Shown piece after piece: positions 40,057 through 50,054 of a stretch of DNA of 64,000 bases. The stretch covers positions 62,001 to 126,000 of the forward strand of contig NZ_VTXE01000011.1 of the NCBI RefSeq assembly GCF_013114595.1, given 5' to 3'. This DNA is from Vibrio sp. 99-8-1. GTDB taxonomy: Bacteria; Pseudomonadota; Gammaproteobacteria; Enterobacterales; Vibrionaceae. The position numbers and the translations under genes are program-made. How positions within the stretch are numbered: position 1 is the first letter of the stretch; each line of letters opens with the position of its first letter. The notes beneath the pieces are model-generated. The model was not told where the DNA came from. It did no database searches and saw only the letters and a program-made list of their open reading frames with translations.

Positions 40057-40137
40057 TTATTTAAGCGGTAATTATCAGTATAATTGTCGTAACAAAACGG
40101 TATTGGTTAGTTGTAATACTGTAGCACCAAACATTGC
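40057..40137 (+). repeat. Repeated inter-tRNA spacer, unit 3
   Basis: An 81-base spacer. Hairpin arms ACGGTATT (40097-40104) and AATACTGT (40115-40122); the A-to-G change in the left arm keeps pairing as a G-T wobble, and the ten-base loop differs again. Confidence 0.85.
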
Positions 40138-40214
40138 GCGCTCGTAGCTCAGCTGGATAGAGTACCTGGCTACGAACCAGGCGGTCGAAGGTTCGAATCC
40201 TTCCGAGCGCGCCA
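40138..40214 (+). tRNA. tRNA-Arg (anticodon ACG), copy 5
   Basis: Identical to the copy at 39388 and last in the array; a strong terminator follows seven bases later. Confidence 0.98.
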
Positions 40215-40220
40215 TCTTTA

Positions 40221-40248
40221 AAAAAACCTCGCTTTGCGAGGTTTTTTT
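40221..40248 (+). terminator. Terminator of the tRNA array
   Basis: AAAAAACCTCGC (40221-40232) pairs with GCGAGGTTTTTT around a TTT loop, ending in a seven-T run to 40248. Confidence 0.92.
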
Positions 40249-40650
40249 GTTTCTGCTTGAATGCATCGGTTAAGTTGATTTTATTGCTTCAATCTGAGGT
40301 TAAATAGCGAGAAATTGTTGCTTAACGTTAGATGTCTTAATTATTTTCTATTGTTCACTAAGGCCAATTTAAATAATTAATGTGACGGGAGTGGAAACTT
40401 ACGACTCATTTATTAACCTTTATTTAACAAGTGGTAAATATACTGTTTACATCATTTTCTTTTTTGATTCTAAATCCTCTTTTTTTTACCCATATCTCAG
40501 TAATTTTATCTAGATTAGCTTAAGTTGTTCTGTACGGAAAAAATTAAAAATCGAAACTTTATCTAGTGGTCTACTGCTTGATTGTTTATATAAATCAGGT
40601 GGTTATGACTTGTGGTTCAAATGGCGTGAATTTATCTTGCGCAAACAGAA
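40249..40650. other. Gene-free AT-rich stretch between the tRNA array and oadG
   Basis: About 400 bases without an open frame of note on either strand. The stretch has several long T runs and no RNA family that I can recognise. It precedes the oad promoter, so upstream regulator sites are possible, but none is clear by eye. Confidence 0.5.
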
Positions 40651-40678
40651 TTGACAATTATATTCCAATCGAGATAAT
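40651..40678 (+). promoter_or_regulatory. Promoter of the oadGAB operon
   Basis: A perfect TTGACA (40651-40656) is followed after 16 bases by GATAAT (40673-40678). Transcription would start near 40685, about 70 bases before oadG. Confidence 0.75.
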
Positions 40679-40753
40679 CCTTAGCTACGCCGTGTTTCGC
40701 TAAATGGATCTCGAAACGGGCATCTTGTCTTAGTGACAAAGAAAGGAATCATA

Positions 40754-41008
40754 ATGACAGATATTGGAAGTTTATTAGAACAAGCCGCCACACTGATGTT
40801 CACAGGTATGGCTGTGGTTTTTGTTTTTCTTACCATTCTTATTTATATAGTGAGGTTAATGTCGACTCTGGTCCCAGAGGAAGCGCCATTAGCTGCTGCT
40901 ATACCCAAGCAAATTTCAAACACTCAAACATCATCTGCTGTTAGTCCGCAAGTTGTTGCAGCTATCTCTGCTGCGGTACATCAGTACCGAAATTCAGCTT
41001 CAAAATAG
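40754..41008 (+). CDS. oadG: Oxaloacetate decarboxylase gamma subunit OadG
   Basis: OadG is the small membrane subunit that holds the decarboxylase complex together. The 84-residue protein has one N-terminal transmembrane segment (LMFTGMAVVFVFLTILIYIV, about residues 15-35) followed by a Pro/Ala-rich linker and a short C-terminal tail with His and Ser. The start at 40754 has AAAGGAA six bases upstream; an in-frame GTG at 40733 is less likely. oadA and oadB follow. Confidence 0.93.
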   Translation: MTDIGSLLEQAATLMFTGMAVVFVFLTILIYIVRLMSTLVPEEAPLAAAIPKQISNTQTSSAVSPQVVAAISAAVHQYRNSASK

Positions 41009-41040
41009 TAGTTAAAGTTTAATAAAAGGAGTTATAGAGC

Positions 41041-42825
41041 ATGTCTAAACCACTTGCTATTACTGATGTAGTGCTACGCGATGCCCACCAATCTCTATTT
41101 GCTACGCGTATGCGTATCGAAGATATGTTGCCGATTGCAGCTGAACTGGACAAGGTTGGCTACTGGTCATTAGAAACATGGGGAGGCGCGACGTTTGACT
41201 CTTGTATCCGATTCTTGGGAGAAGATCCTTGGGAGCGTTTACGTGAGCTGAAAAAAGCCATGCCCAACACACCAATGCAGATGTTACTAAGAGGGCAGAA
41301 CCTTTTAGGCTATCGTCACTATGCTGATGATGTGGTAGAGAAATTTGTAGAGCGTGCACACGTTAACGGTATGGATGTATTCCGTATTTTTGATGCAATG
41401 AATGATGTACGCAACTTCCAAAAAGCAGTGAAAGCAACCGTTGATGTGGGTGCTCATGCCCAAGGTACTCTGTCATATACTACTAGCCCTGTACACAATT
41501 CCGATACTTGGGTTGATCTGGCTAAGCGACTAGAAGATCTTGGTTGTCACTCTCTCTGTATCAAAGATATGTCCGGTCTGCTTAAACCTTATGAAGCTGA
41601 AGAGTTGGTCACGCGAATTAAAGAGTCTTGTGATGTGCCTTTGGCTCTACACTGTCATGCTACAACGGGCCTTTCTACTGCAACTGCAATTAAAGCGGTT
41701 GAGTCTGGTTTAGATATTCTTGATACCGCAATTTCTTCCATGAGCCAAACATACGGACATACACCAACAGAGACGGTTGTTGCTATGTTGGAAGGTACAG
41801 AACGCGATACCGGCTTAAAACTTAATCAAATTGAACCTATTGCAGCGTATTTCCGCGAGGTGCGTAAAAAATACGCTAAATGGGAAGGACAACTTAAAGG
41901 CGTTGATTCACGAATTTTAATCGCACAAGTTCCTGGTGGCATGTTAACCAATATGGAAGGTCAGCTTAAAGAGCAAGGCGCAGCTGATAGACTTGATGAA
42001 GTATTGGAAGAGATCCCACGCGTACGTAAAGAGTTAGGTTATATTCCTCTGGTTACACCAACGTCGCAAATTGTTGGTACACAGGCAGTGATTAATGTTC
42101 TGACGGGTGAACGTTATAAGAGTATTACCAAAGAAACAGCAGGCATTCTGAAAGGTGAGTACGGTTCTGCTCCTGCCGATGTAGATAAAGATCTACAAGC
42201 GAAAGTGCTTGATGGTGGAGAAGCGATTACGTGCCGTCCAGCTGATCTATTAAAAGATGAGTTAGACGAGCTAACCGCAGAACTGCTTGAGAAAGCGAAA
42301 GCGGAAGATATTTCGTTGGCGAAAGATACAGTTGACGATGTATTAACCTACGCACTATTCCCTCAAGTAGGACTTAAGTTCTTGAAAAACCGTGCTAACC
42401 CTGATGCGTTTGAACCTGCACCAGGTACCGAGCCAGAAGTTAAAGCGCCAGTTGCTGCAGCACCAGCTGCGGGTGGCATTGAAACCTACAGTGTGAAAGT
42501 TGATGGTCAAGTTTACGACGTAGAGGTTGGTCCGCAAGGTCAACTAGCTTCTGTTACGCCAAGTGACGCTCAAGGGAAAGCCGCACCAGCGCCTGTTGCG
42601 AGTGCTGGGGCAGCTGAAGATGTACCAGCACCATTAGCTGGAACTATTTTTAAGGTCGATGTTCAAGTGGGCTCTCAAGTTGCAGAAGGAGACGTTCTAC
42701 TTATTCTTGAAGCAATGAAGATGGAAACGGAAGTTCGAGCAGCGAAAGGTGGCACGGTTGCCGCTATCCATGTAAAAGAGGGAGACGCTGTAACAGTAGG
42801 TGCGCCCCTTCTAAGTCTTACATAA
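41041..42825 (+). CDS. oadA: Oxaloacetate decarboxylase alpha subunit OadA (biotin protein)
   Basis: OadA transfers the carboxyl group of oxaloacetate to its own biotin. The N-terminal carboxyltransferase domain begins [21 protein letters not shown] and contains [10 protein letters not shown] and LHCHATTG with metal-ligand histidines. An Ala/Pro-rich hinge (about residues 460-525) leads to the biotinyl domain, where EAMKMET places biotin on Lys560. Length 594. It lacks a biotin carboxylase domain, which separates it from pyruvate carboxylase. oadG and oadB flank it. Confidence 0.98.
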   Translation: MSKPLAITDVVLRDAHQSLFATRMRIEDMLPIAAELDKVGYWSLETWGGATFDSCIRFLGEDPWERLRELKKAMPNTPMQMLLRGQNLLGYRHYADDVVEKFVERAHVNGMDVFRIFDAMNDVRNFQKAVKATVDVGAHAQGTLSYTTSPVHNSDTWVDLAKRLEDLGCHSLCIKDMSGLLKPYEAEELVTRIKESCDVPLALHCHATTGLSTATAIKAVESGLDILDTAISSMSQTYGHTPTETVVAMLEGTERDTGLKLNQIEPIAAYFREVRKKYAKWEGQLKGVDSRILIAQVPGGMLTNMEGQLKEQGAADRLDEVLEEIPRVRKELGYIPLVTPTSQIVGTQAVINVLTGERYKSITKETAGILKGEYGSAPADVDKDLQAKVLDGGEAITCRPADLLKDELDELTAELLEKAKAEDISLAKDTVDDVLTYALFPQVGLKFLKNRANPDAFEPAPGTEPEVKAPVAAAPAAGGIETYSVKVDGQVYDVEVGPQGQLASVTPSDAQGKAAPAPVASAGAAEDVPAPLAGTIFKVDVQVGSQVAEGDVLLILEAMKMETEVRAAKGGTVAAIHVKEGDAVTVGAPLLSLT

Positions 42826-42834
42826 GGGAGAATC

Positions 42835-43965
42835 ATGGAAGGTTTATTGATTCTATGGCAAGAAACGGGCATCGCGAACTTTGAGTTTGGTCAGATATGT
42901 ATGATCACAGTAGGGTGTGTACTACTGTTTCTTGCAATTAGAAAAGGCTTTGAGCCGCTGTTATTGTTGCCTATAGGTTTTGGTGCGATTTTGGCCAACA
43001 TCCCTAATGCAGGCTTCACTGACGAAGGCGGGCTACTTTACTATGTCTATTACGTTGGTATAGAAACCGGTGTCTTCCCACTGCTCATATTTATGGGTGT
43101 GGGGGCCATGACAGACTTTGGTGCATTGATCGCTAACCCTAAAACCTTATGGTTGGGCGCCGCTGCTCAGTTTGGTATTTTCGCCACTCTATTTGGGGCG
43201 ATATTACTGAACTATGTCCCTGGTATGGAGTTCTCATTAGCAGATGCCTCTTCAATCGCAATCATTGGTGGAGCTGATGGCCCTACTGCGATATTTTTAT
43301 CCAGTCGTCTATCTCCTGATCTGCTTGGTGCTATTGCTGTTGCTGCGTATAGCTATATGGCCTTAGTACCGATTATTCAGCCACCAATTATGAAAGCGTT
43401 AACGTCACCTGAAGAGCGCCAGATTAAAATGGCCCAACTTAGGCATGTGAGTAAAACAGAAAAAATACTCTTCCCATTAGCGGTATTGGTAATGACCATT
43501 CTGTTCTTGCCACCGGCAACGCCTCTGGTTGGTATGTTCTGTCTTGGTAACTTAATGCGTGAGGCTGGTGTTGTTGATCGCTTATCTAAGACGGCGCAAA
43601 ACGAGCTGATTAATATCGTTACCATTTTCCTTGGCTTGGGTGTCGGTTCTAAATTGCAGGCTGACAAATTCCTAAATGTTGAAACGTTAGGTATTTTGGC
43701 TCTTGGAGCTGTGGCATTCAGTATTGGTACCGCAGCGGGTGTTCTTATGGCTAAGCTTCTGAACAAGTACTCGAAGGAAGATATTAACCCATTAATTGGT
43801 GCCGCGGGTGTTTCGGCTGTACCAATGGCGGCACGAGTAGTGAACAAAGTTGGGTTACAAGCTAATCCACAAAACTTCTTACTGATGCATGCTATGGGAC
43901 CTAACGTTGCAGGTGTACTTGGCTCTGCAGTTGCGGCTGGTATCTTGTTAGCATTAGCAGGTTAA
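42835..43965 (+). CDS. oadB: Oxaloacetate decarboxylase beta subunit OadB (Na+ pump)
   Basis: OadB is the integral membrane subunit that decarboxylates carboxybiotin and exports Na+. The 376-residue protein has about nine hydrophobic segments and the family landmarks [29 protein letters not shown], the [35 protein letters not shown] segment with the Asp implicated in Na+ transport, and [15 protein letters not shown] with [19 protein letters not shown] at the end. It is the last gene of the oad operon. Confidence 0.97.
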   Translation: MEGLLILWQETGIANFEFGQICMITVGCVLLFLAIRKGFEPLLLLPIGFGAILANIPNAGFTDEGGLLYYVYYVGIETGVFPLLIFMGVGAMTDFGALIANPKTLWLGAAAQFGIFATLFGAILLNYVPGMEFSLADASSIAIIGGADGPTAIFLSSRLSPDLLGAIAVAAYSYMALVPIIQPPIMKALTSPEERQIKMAQLRHVSKTEKILFPLAVLVMTILFLPPATPLVGMFCLGNLMREAGVVDRLSKTAQNELINIVTIFLGLGVGSKLQADKFLNVETLGILALGAVAFSIGTAAGVLMAKLLNKYSKEDINPLIGAAGVSAVPMAARVVNKVGLQANPQNFLLMHAMGPNVAGVLGSAVAAGILLALAG

Positions 43966-44020
43966 AGCGCATAGTGAGGCCTGGTTAATTTGAGAATTAG
44001 ACAAAATAGTTTATAGTCAA

Positions 44021-44047
44021 AGGGATGCTGCGGCATCCCTTTTTTTT
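44021..44047 (+). terminator. Intrinsic terminator of oadGAB
   Basis: AGGGATGC (44021-44028) pairs perfectly with GCATCCCT (44033-44040) around TGCG, followed by T to 44047. Confidence 0.93.
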
Positions 44048-44068
44048 GCCAGCTATAGGGATATTTGT

Positions 44069-45022
44069 ATGACAGAAAATTATAGGGTGGTTATCCCTAC
44101 GTTTGGAGACGCAGAAGTACTAACCATAGAATCGACCTCGATACCTGAGCCTAAAGAAGGACAGGTCGTAGTTAAAGTCTATTTTGCTGGAGTAAACCCA
44201 ATCGACGTAAAAACGCGAGCGGGCTTAGGTTGGGCGGCAGAGAGCAACAAAGACAATTTGCCATGGACCCCAGGTTATGACATCTCTGGAAAAATAGTCT
44301 CTGTTGGATCCGGTGTTGAAGAGCTCTCCGTGGGAGATGCTGTTGCGGGTTTAATTGGCTTCCCTCTTGACGCTGGAGGCTACAGTCAGTATTTGTCGGT
44401 AGATGCATCGGTGCTAAGTCAAGTTCCGGACGCTGTAATGTTAGAAGCCGCCGCCGCTCTGCCTGTCGCGGGTCAAACAGCTGCTCAAGCGATAAATATT
44501 GCCGGAGTGCAGGCGGGTGAACGAGTATTGGTTCTGGCGGGTGCAGGTGGTGTGGGCCACATCGCTGTGCAACTGGCGGTTGCCGCTCAAGCTGAGGTCT
44601 ATACAACGTGTAGTGAAGCCAACTTGGATTATCTCGCCACACTTGGTGCTCACGCCGTTAATTATCAATTCTCTCCTGTTTCGGAGCGGTTGAGTGATGT
44701 TGATGTTCTGATTGACCTTGTTGGCGGTGACGCGGCTTTGGACGCTCTGAAGTGCCTTAAAGATGCCGCAAGAGTGGTCACAGTACCGACATTAACCAAA
44801 GATGTTATATGCGAAAAAGCGACCACGCTAGGCTTCCAGGCGACAGGTATGTTGGTTGAGCCCGATAGAGAGCAGATGGACGCTTTACTCTATATGGTCA
44901 GTGTTGGGTTGCTAAAAATCGATTTTCATCCAGCGGTCTCTTACAAAGAGGTAGTGGTTGCTCATAAACAGCTAGAAACAGGCCATACACGAGGGAAAGT
45001 GGTGTTGGATATGCGGTGCTAG
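44069..45022 (+). CDS. Zinc-free medium-chain dehydrogenase (quinone oxidoreductase-like)
   Basis: A 317-residue MDR-superfamily oxidoreductase. The N-terminal GroES-like domain has GVNPIDVKTRAG and PGYDISGKIVSVGSGV; the Rossmann domain has VLVLAGAGGVGHIAVQLA. The zinc-ligand cysteines of alcohol dehydrogenases are missing, placing it with NADPH:quinone-reductase-like enzymes. The substrate cannot be told from the sequence. It starts just after the oad terminator and overlaps the next gene by seven bases. Confidence 0.88.
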   Translation: MTENYRVVIPTFGDAEVLTIESTSIPEPKEGQVVVKVYFAGVNPIDVKTRAGLGWAAESNKDNLPWTPGYDISGKIVSVGSGVEELSVGDAVAGLIGFPLDAGGYSQYLSVDASVLSQVPDAVMLEAAAALPVAGQTAAQAINIAGVQAGERVLVLAGAGGVGHIAVQLAVAAQAEVYTTCSEANLDYLATLGAHAVNYQFSPVSERLSDVDVLIDLVGGDAALDALKCLKDAARVVTVPTLTKDVICEKATTLGFQATGMLVEPDREQMDALLYMVSVGLLKIDFHPAVSYKEVVVAHKQLETGHTRGKVVLDMRC

Positions 45023-45456
45023 AAGCACTCTACACTTTCTTTGCAGAATCGGCGCTTTGGGTCCTATTTATTACTGGGTTTTTGAGCGCCACATTACTTC
45101 CGGGGGGCTCCGAAGCCTCTTTAATTGCTGCATTAAGTACCGAACAATACCCCAGTGTGACCATAATTGTGGTTGCTACTATTGGTAATACACTGGGAGG
45201 CTTAACCAACTACTGGTTAGGATTGTTTATTCCCAATCGAACTAGAGAAGAAAAACATGGTCATACTGCTATAGCGTGGATCAGCCGGTATGGGTATGGC
45301 GCTTTGATATTTAGTTGGTTACCTATCATAGGTGATCCATTATGTTTAGCTGCTGGTTGGTTGAGAATGAAATTTTTGCCTTCCCTTATCCTTATTGCTG
45401 TTGGAAAAATGCTGAGATATTGCGTTCTAACAGCTCTGTATTTTGGTTTTTTTTAA
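45016..45456 (+). CDS. yqaA: YqaA-type DedA/SNARE-associated-like membrane protein
   Basis: A 146-residue membrane protein with about four hydrophobic segments and the DedA-family features TGFLSATLLPGGSEASLIA, GNTLGGLTNYWLG and the RYGYGALIFSWLPIIGDPLCLAAGWLRM block. Members of the wider family are membrane transporters or flippases; YqaA itself is uncharacterised. It starts with GTG inside the end of the oxidoreductase gene, so translation is probably coupled. yqaA near gshA and luxS is also seen in E. coli. Confidence 0.88.
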   Translation: MLEALYTFFAESALWVLFITGFLSATLLPGGSEASLIAALSTEQYPSVTIIVVATIGNTLGGLTNYWLGLFIPNRTREEKHGHTAIAWISRYGYGALIFSWLPIIGDPLCLAAGWLRMKFLPSLILIAVGKMLRYCVLTALYFGFF

Positions 45457-45466
45457 GGAAATATCA

Positions 45467-48319
45467 ATGAGAAAATTATGCCTTGGCGTGTTAACTCTCG
45501 TGGCTTTGTATGGCTGTTCTCAAACAGCGCCAAGTGGTGGTGATGTTCAACTCCCTGAGGGGGTAACCTTCATTGAACAGATGGAAGCCAAACAAGGCCA
45601 AATCTCGATCCCATACTCCAAGTATCAATTGGACAATGGATTAACTTTAATTCTATCGCCAGATAAATCCGATCCTCTTGTGCATGTTGATGTTACTTAT
45701 CATGTCGGTTCAGCTCGTGAAGAGATAGGCCGTTCAGGCTTTGCGCATTTCTTTGAACATATGATGTTTCAAGGCTCCGAGAATGTTGGCGATCAAGAGC
45801 ATTTCAGAATCATAACGGAAGCAGGTGGTACCTTAAATGGTACAACGAACAGAGACCGGACTAATTACTTTGAAACCTTGCCTTCTAATCAGTTAGAAAA
45901 AGCCTTGTGGTTAGAATCTGATCGTATGGGCTTTTTGATTGATGCGGTATCACAACGGAAATTTGAAATTCAGAGAGATACGGTCAAAAACGAACGCGCA
46001 CAAAACTACGATAATCGTCCTTATGGGTTAATGTGGGAACGTATGGGAGAAGCTCTGTACCCTGAAGGTCATCCATACTCTTGGCAAACCATAGGTTATG
46101 TAGAAGATCTGGATCGAGTGGATGTTAATGACTTGAAAGCCTTCTTCTTACGTTGGTATGGGCCGAATAATGCCACGTTAACAATTGGTGGCGATATCGA
46201 TATCCAGCAAACTTTGGATTGGGTAAATAAATACTTTGGCTCTATCCCTAGCGGACCGGAAGTAGAAAACGCCAAGAAAATGCCAGCAACATTAGCGGAA
46301 AGCAAGTTCATCACTTTAGAGGACCGGATCAAGCAGCCTATGGTGATGATTGCTTGGCCGACGACCTACCGAGGTGAAGAAAATCAAGAAACGTTAGACA
46401 CGCTTGCGTCTATTCTGGGTGATGGAAAAAACAGTATTCTTTATCAAAAATTGGTGAAGAGCGAAATAGCCATTGATGCAGGGGCATTTCAAGATTGTGC
46501 TGAGTTAGCGTGTAATTTTTATGTCTATGCCATGGGTAATTCTGGAGAAAAAGGCGATTTAACTATTATTAATGAAGAGCTAATGAAAGCTCTCGATGAG
46601 TTTAAGCGTCAAGGCGTCTCTCAAGCGCAATTGGATCAAATAATCGGCCGTGCTGAAGCAAACGCCGTATTCTCTTTAGAGAGTGTACGTGGCAAGGTTT
46701 CTAAGCTAGCGTCCAACCAAACGTACTACAATCAACCGGATCGTATTCAATATCAACTTGATCGACTTAAAGCCGTAACACCTTCGGCCATCATGAAGGC
46801 TTATGATGATTTTATCGACCAAAAAAATAACGTAACACTGAGTGTGGTGCCTAAAGGTCAATTGGAATTGGCGGTACAGGAAGCTACATTTGTTACTCCG
46901 AAGAGGGCATTGCCCGACTATCAACCGATTGATCAAGCAGAGTTAAGGTATGTTAAAGCGGAAGACAATTTTGATCGCTCGGTTATGCCAGCAGTTACGG
47001 GTGCCGCATTAGGCAAAATGCCATCGCTATACCGATTACATCTTGATAATGGGATAGAAGTGCTAGGGACAGTGACTTCAGAGACGCCTACCGTTCTCAT
47101 TGATATTCAATTACCAGCGGGAAGCCGTTATGTCTCCCCGGGAAAAGAAGGGTTAGCCAATTTAACGGCAGAACTTATTCAGGAAGGTACAACTGAGCGT
47201 AGTGTCGAACAGATTCAAGCTGAGCTTGATACGTTAGGCAGCAGCATTAGTTTTGCGGCAGGGAACTACACAACCACCATTACCATCTCAGCCTTAGAAG
47301 CTAAGTTACAGCCAACATTAAAGATTGTTGAAGAGATGCTATTTTCTCCTGCTTTTAAACAAGATGATTTCCAGCGCTTGAAAAAACAAGCATTAGAAGG
47401 CTTAGTGTATGAACATCAAAAGCCTTCATGGTTAGCCTCTCAAGCAACAAGGCAGGTGTTATTTGCGAACACGGTTTATGGGTACTCCAATGATGGCACG
47501 ATTGATTCGATCTCATCATTAACCTTGCAAGATGTTAAAGATTTTTACGCCAGCAACTATACGCCGTTGGGAGCTCAAGTGGTGGTGGTTGGTGATATTT
47601 CTAAGCCATCACTGGCTAGAAAACTGACATTTCTTAACGACTGGCAAGGTGAAGATGCTCCGTTGTTAAGTCCTCAAGCGGTATCGCCATTAGAGAAACA
47701 GAATATCTATTTGGTGGACAAGCCGAATGCGCCACAAAGTATTATTCGAGTGGTTCGGCAAGGCTTGCCATACGATATGCTTGGTGAGCAATACCTAAGC
47801 CAGCTGGCAAACTTTAATTTAGCAGGCAACTTCAATAGCCGAATAAATCAGAATTTACGAGAAGACAAAGGCTACACCTATGGTGCAAATGGCTATCATG
47901 TGGGGAATAAAGAAGTTGGTTTGATAGTATTTTCTGCTCAGGTTCGTCGTGATGTAACCGTTGAATCTATTAAAGAGTTTTTAAAAGAGATGCGTCACTA
48001 TAGCCAAGATGGCACCACTGACGACGAGATGCAGTTTATGCGTCTCGCTATTGGTCAGCAAGATGCATTGAAGTATGAAACTCCGGGTAAGAAAGCACAG
48101 CTGTTATCAAATATCCTGAATTACTCATTGGATGATGATTATATTGAACAACGAAACGAGGTTTTGGATAACATTCAGAAAACACAAATCAATGAGGTAG
48201 CCAGTCGTTGGTTTGACCCGAGCGAGTATCAAATCATTGTTGTTGGTGATGCGAAATCTCTTAAGGAGAAACTGGAAACATTGAATATCCCAATAATAGA
48301 ACTTGAAATATCCAAGTAG
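45467..48319 (+). CDS. M16-family zinc metalloprotease, lipoprotein
   Basis: A 950-residue M16 (pitrilysin/insulinase family) protease. The signal peptide ends in the lipobox LYGC (Cys17), so it is probably anchored to a membrane on the periplasmic side. The inverted zinc motif H94-F-F-E-H98 is followed by GGTLNGTTNRDRTNYFETLP and the downstream acidic ligand region (VKNERAQNYD). A second M16 unit (from about residue 510) lacks the HxxEH motif, as is usual for fused M16 enzymes. AAGGAA lies six bases before the ATG. Confidence 0.93.
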   Translation: MRKLCLGVLTLVALYGCSQTAPSGGDVQLPEGVTFIEQMEAKQGQISIPYSKYQLDNGLTLILSPDKSDPLVHVDVTYHVGSAREEIGRSGFAHFFEHMMFQGSENVGDQEHFRIITEAGGTLNGTTNRDRTNYFETLPSNQLEKALWLESDRMGFLIDAVSQRKFEIQRDTVKNERAQNYDNRPYGLMWERMGEALYPEGHPYSWQTIGYVEDLDRVDVNDLKAFFLRWYGPNNATLTIGGDIDIQQTLDWVNKYFGSIPSGPEVENAKKMPATLAESKFITLEDRIKQPMVMIAWPTTYRGEENQETLDTLASILGDGKNSILYQKLVKSEIAIDAGAFQDCAELACNFYVYAMGNSGEKGDLTIINEELMKALDEFKRQGVSQAQLDQIIGRAEANAVFSLESVRGKVSKLASNQTYYNQPDRIQYQLDRLKAVTPSAIMKAYDDFIDQKNNVTLSVVPKGQLELAVQEATFVTPKRALPDYQPIDQAELRYVKAEDNFDRSVMPAVTGAALGKMPSLYRLHLDNGIEVLGTVTSETPTVLIDIQLPAGSRYVSPGKEGLANLTAELIQEGTTERSVEQIQAELDTLGSSISFAAGNYTTTITISALEAKLQPTLKIVEEMLFSPAFKQDDFQRLKKQALEGLVYEHQKPSWLASQATRQVLFANTVYGYSNDGTIDSISSLTLQDVKDFYASNYTPLGAQVVVVGDISKPSLARKLTFLNDWQGEDAPLLSPQAVSPLEKQNIYLVDKPNAPQSIIRVVRQGLPYDMLGEQYLSQLANFNLAGNFNSRINQNLREDKGYTYGANGYHVGNKEVGLIVFSAQVRRDVTVESIKEFLKEMRHYSQDGTTDDEMQFMRLAIGQQDALKYETPGKKAQLLSNILNYSLDDDYIEQRNEVLDNIQKTQINEVASRWFDPSEYQIIVVGDAKSLKEKLETLNIPIIELEISK

Positions 48320-48330
48320 CAGACACATAT

Positions 48331-48359
48331 AAAAGGAGAGGTTCTGCCTCTCCTTTTTT
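48331..48359 (+). terminator. Intrinsic terminator after the M16 protease gene
   Basis: AAGGAGAGG (48333-48341) pairs with CCTCTCCTT (48347-48355) around TTCTG, followed by T to 48359. Confidence 0.93.
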
Positions 48360-48433
48360 GCTTTCTTATGGGTAGAAAATTCTCATAAAAGGCGTAATCT
48401 AACTAAAATTACAATGTATAAGTGGCCTTCGTT

Positions 48434-50011
48434 TTGACAAATTTCACATCGAGACTCAAGAAAGTAGCGAACAATCCAAATAACTTCACTCAATTTGGTC
48501 GAGGTGTAGAACGTGAAACTTTACGTTATACCTTAGATGGCAAACTTGCTTCAACACCACATCCAGAGGGGCTTGGCTCTGCACTAACCAATAAATGGAT
48601 TACAACGGATTTCTCAGAATTTTTGCTTGAGTTTATTACTCCGGTTTCAAATGATGTGGATAAATTATTGGGTCAGTTGTCGGATATTCACCACTTTACT
48701 CAAACTCAATTAGGTGATGAGAAATTTTGGCCTCTTTCTATGCCTTGTTATGTTGAGAACGAGGATGATATTGAGTTTGCTCAATATGGCAGCTCCAATG
48801 TGGGGAAAATGAAAACACTCTATCGTAAAGGTTTAAAAAACCGTTATGGTAGTTTGATGCAGGTTATTTCTGGCGTGCATTTCAATTTCTCTTTTCCTGA
48901 GTCTTTGTGGGATTCTCTTTATGGAGAACAGCAGCAAAAAGAGAGAGAACAAACTAAGTCCGATGCCTATTTTAGTTTGATTCGAAATTACTATCACTTT
49001 GGCTGGTTAATTCCTTATTTGTTTGGTGCGTCACCAGCAATATGTTCATCATTTTTGCAAGGGCGAAAAACCGACTTACCTTTTGAAAATATCGGCCATA
49101 CTCAGTACTTACCTTATGCGACATCGTTACGTTTAAGTGATCTGGGGTATACAAATAGCGCACAAAGCGAACTGAAAATCGGCTATAACAATCTTAATGA
49201 GTATCTTGAAGGGTTAGATGCCGCCATACACACTCCTTCTGAAGAGTTTGCCAAAATTGGCATTAAAGTGGATGGCGAGTACCAGCAGCTAAACAGTAAT
49301 GTACTGCAGATAGAAAATGAACTGTATGCTCCCATACGTGCTAAACGCGTCAGCCAATCTGGAGAGAAGCCTTCTGAGGCCTTAAAACGAGCGGGTGTTG
49401 AGTACATAGAAGTTCGTTCTCTGGATGTTAACCCATTTAGCCCTATAGGCATTACCAAAGAGCAAATTCGGTTTTTAGATCTATTCTTAACATGGTGCTT
49501 GATTAAAGATGCCGATACGGTAGACAACAAGCAGCTATGTTGCTGGAAAGACAATTGGAATACCGTTATTTTAGAGGGCAGAAAACCCGGCCTTATGCTG
49601 AAAGAGCTCAATAATGGTTGTGATGGTAAAATGTTGTCATTACATGACTATACCAAGCAGATATTTAGTGATTTACAACTGATAGCAAAAGAGATGGATA
49701 CTGCTATTGGGGGCAATAACTATCAGCAAACCTGTACAGAGTTGATGTCTTGGATAGATAATCCAGAACTCACTATCTCAGGACGCTTGTTAGAGAAGAC
49801 AAAACAGTTTGGCGGAATTGACAAGGTAGGCTGTGCATTTGGTGCTGAGTATAGAGAAGAGCACTTGGCGCACGATTACACTGTTTATAGCCGACAAGCG
49901 ATGGAGAGTGAAGCGGAGTCATCAATTGCGGCTCAAAAAGAGATTGAGCAAAACGACACACTAAGTTTTGATGAGTACCTTGCAGACTACTTTTCATATA
50001 TAAAAAATTAA
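48434..50011 (+). CDS. gshA: Glutamate-cysteine ligase GshA
   Basis: GshA makes gamma-glutamylcysteine, the first step to glutathione. The protein matches the gammaproteobacterial type: [61 protein letters not shown] and [16 protein letters not shown] start it at the TTG at 48434 (N-terminus [12 protein letters not shown], 525 residues), which fits the family; a GTG four codons earlier (48422) is possible. Neither has a good ribosome-binding site. luxS follows after 43 bases. gshA-luxS adjacency is also seen in E. coli. Confidence 0.95.
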   Translation: MTNFTSRLKKVANNPNNFTQFGRGVERETLRYTLDGKLASTPHPEGLGSALTNKWITTDFSEFLLEFITPVSNDVDKLLGQLSDIHHFTQTQLGDEKFWPLSMPCYVENEDDIEFAQYGSSNVGKMKTLYRKGLKNRYGSLMQVISGVHFNFSFPESLWDSLYGEQQQKEREQTKSDAYFSLIRNYYHFGWLIPYLFGASPAICSSFLQGRKTDLPFENIGHTQYLPYATSLRLSDLGYTNSAQSELKIGYNNLNEYLEGLDAAIHTPSEEFAKIGIKVDGEYQQLNSNVLQIENELYAPIRAKRVSQSGEKPSEALKRAGVEYIEVRSLDVNPFSPIGITKEQIRFLDLFLTWCLIKDADTVDNKQLCCWKDNWNTVILEGRKPGLMLKELNNGCDGKMLSLHDYTKQIFSDLQLIAKEMDTAIGGNNYQQTCTELMSWIDNPELTISGRLLEKTKQFGGIDKVGCAFGAEYREEHLAHDYTVYSRQAMESEAESSIAAQKEIEQNDTLSFDEYLADYFSYIKN

Positions 50012-50013
50012 TC

Positions 50014-50036
50014 GCCTGAAAGAGAAGCTTTCAGGC
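50014..50036 (+). promoter_or_regulatory. Intercistronic hairpin just before the luxS ribosome-binding site
   Basis: GCCTGAAAG (50014-50022) pairs perfectly with CTTTCAGGC (50028-50036) around AGAAG. It begins two bases after the gshA stop and ends six bases before the GGAG of luxS. There is no T-run after it. Confidence 0.65.
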
Positions 50037-50054
50037 AATAATGGAGACAAATTA

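Noticed and set aside
39740..40137. CRISPR-like alternation of repeat and spacer
   Set aside because: The repeats are tRNA genes and the spacers are similar to each other, the reverse of a CRISPR array; no cas genes are present.
39374..40266. Leftward open frames of 63-106 codons with repeated IRTFDRLVRSQVLYPAELR-like translation
   Set aside because: These are antisense readings through the tRNA-Arg and tRNA-Ser genes; the repetition comes from the identical tRNA copies. They are a well-known source of false hypothetical proteins.
41102..41359. 85-codon leftward frame in oadA
   Set aside because: Antisense shadow of oadA; no promoter or family match.
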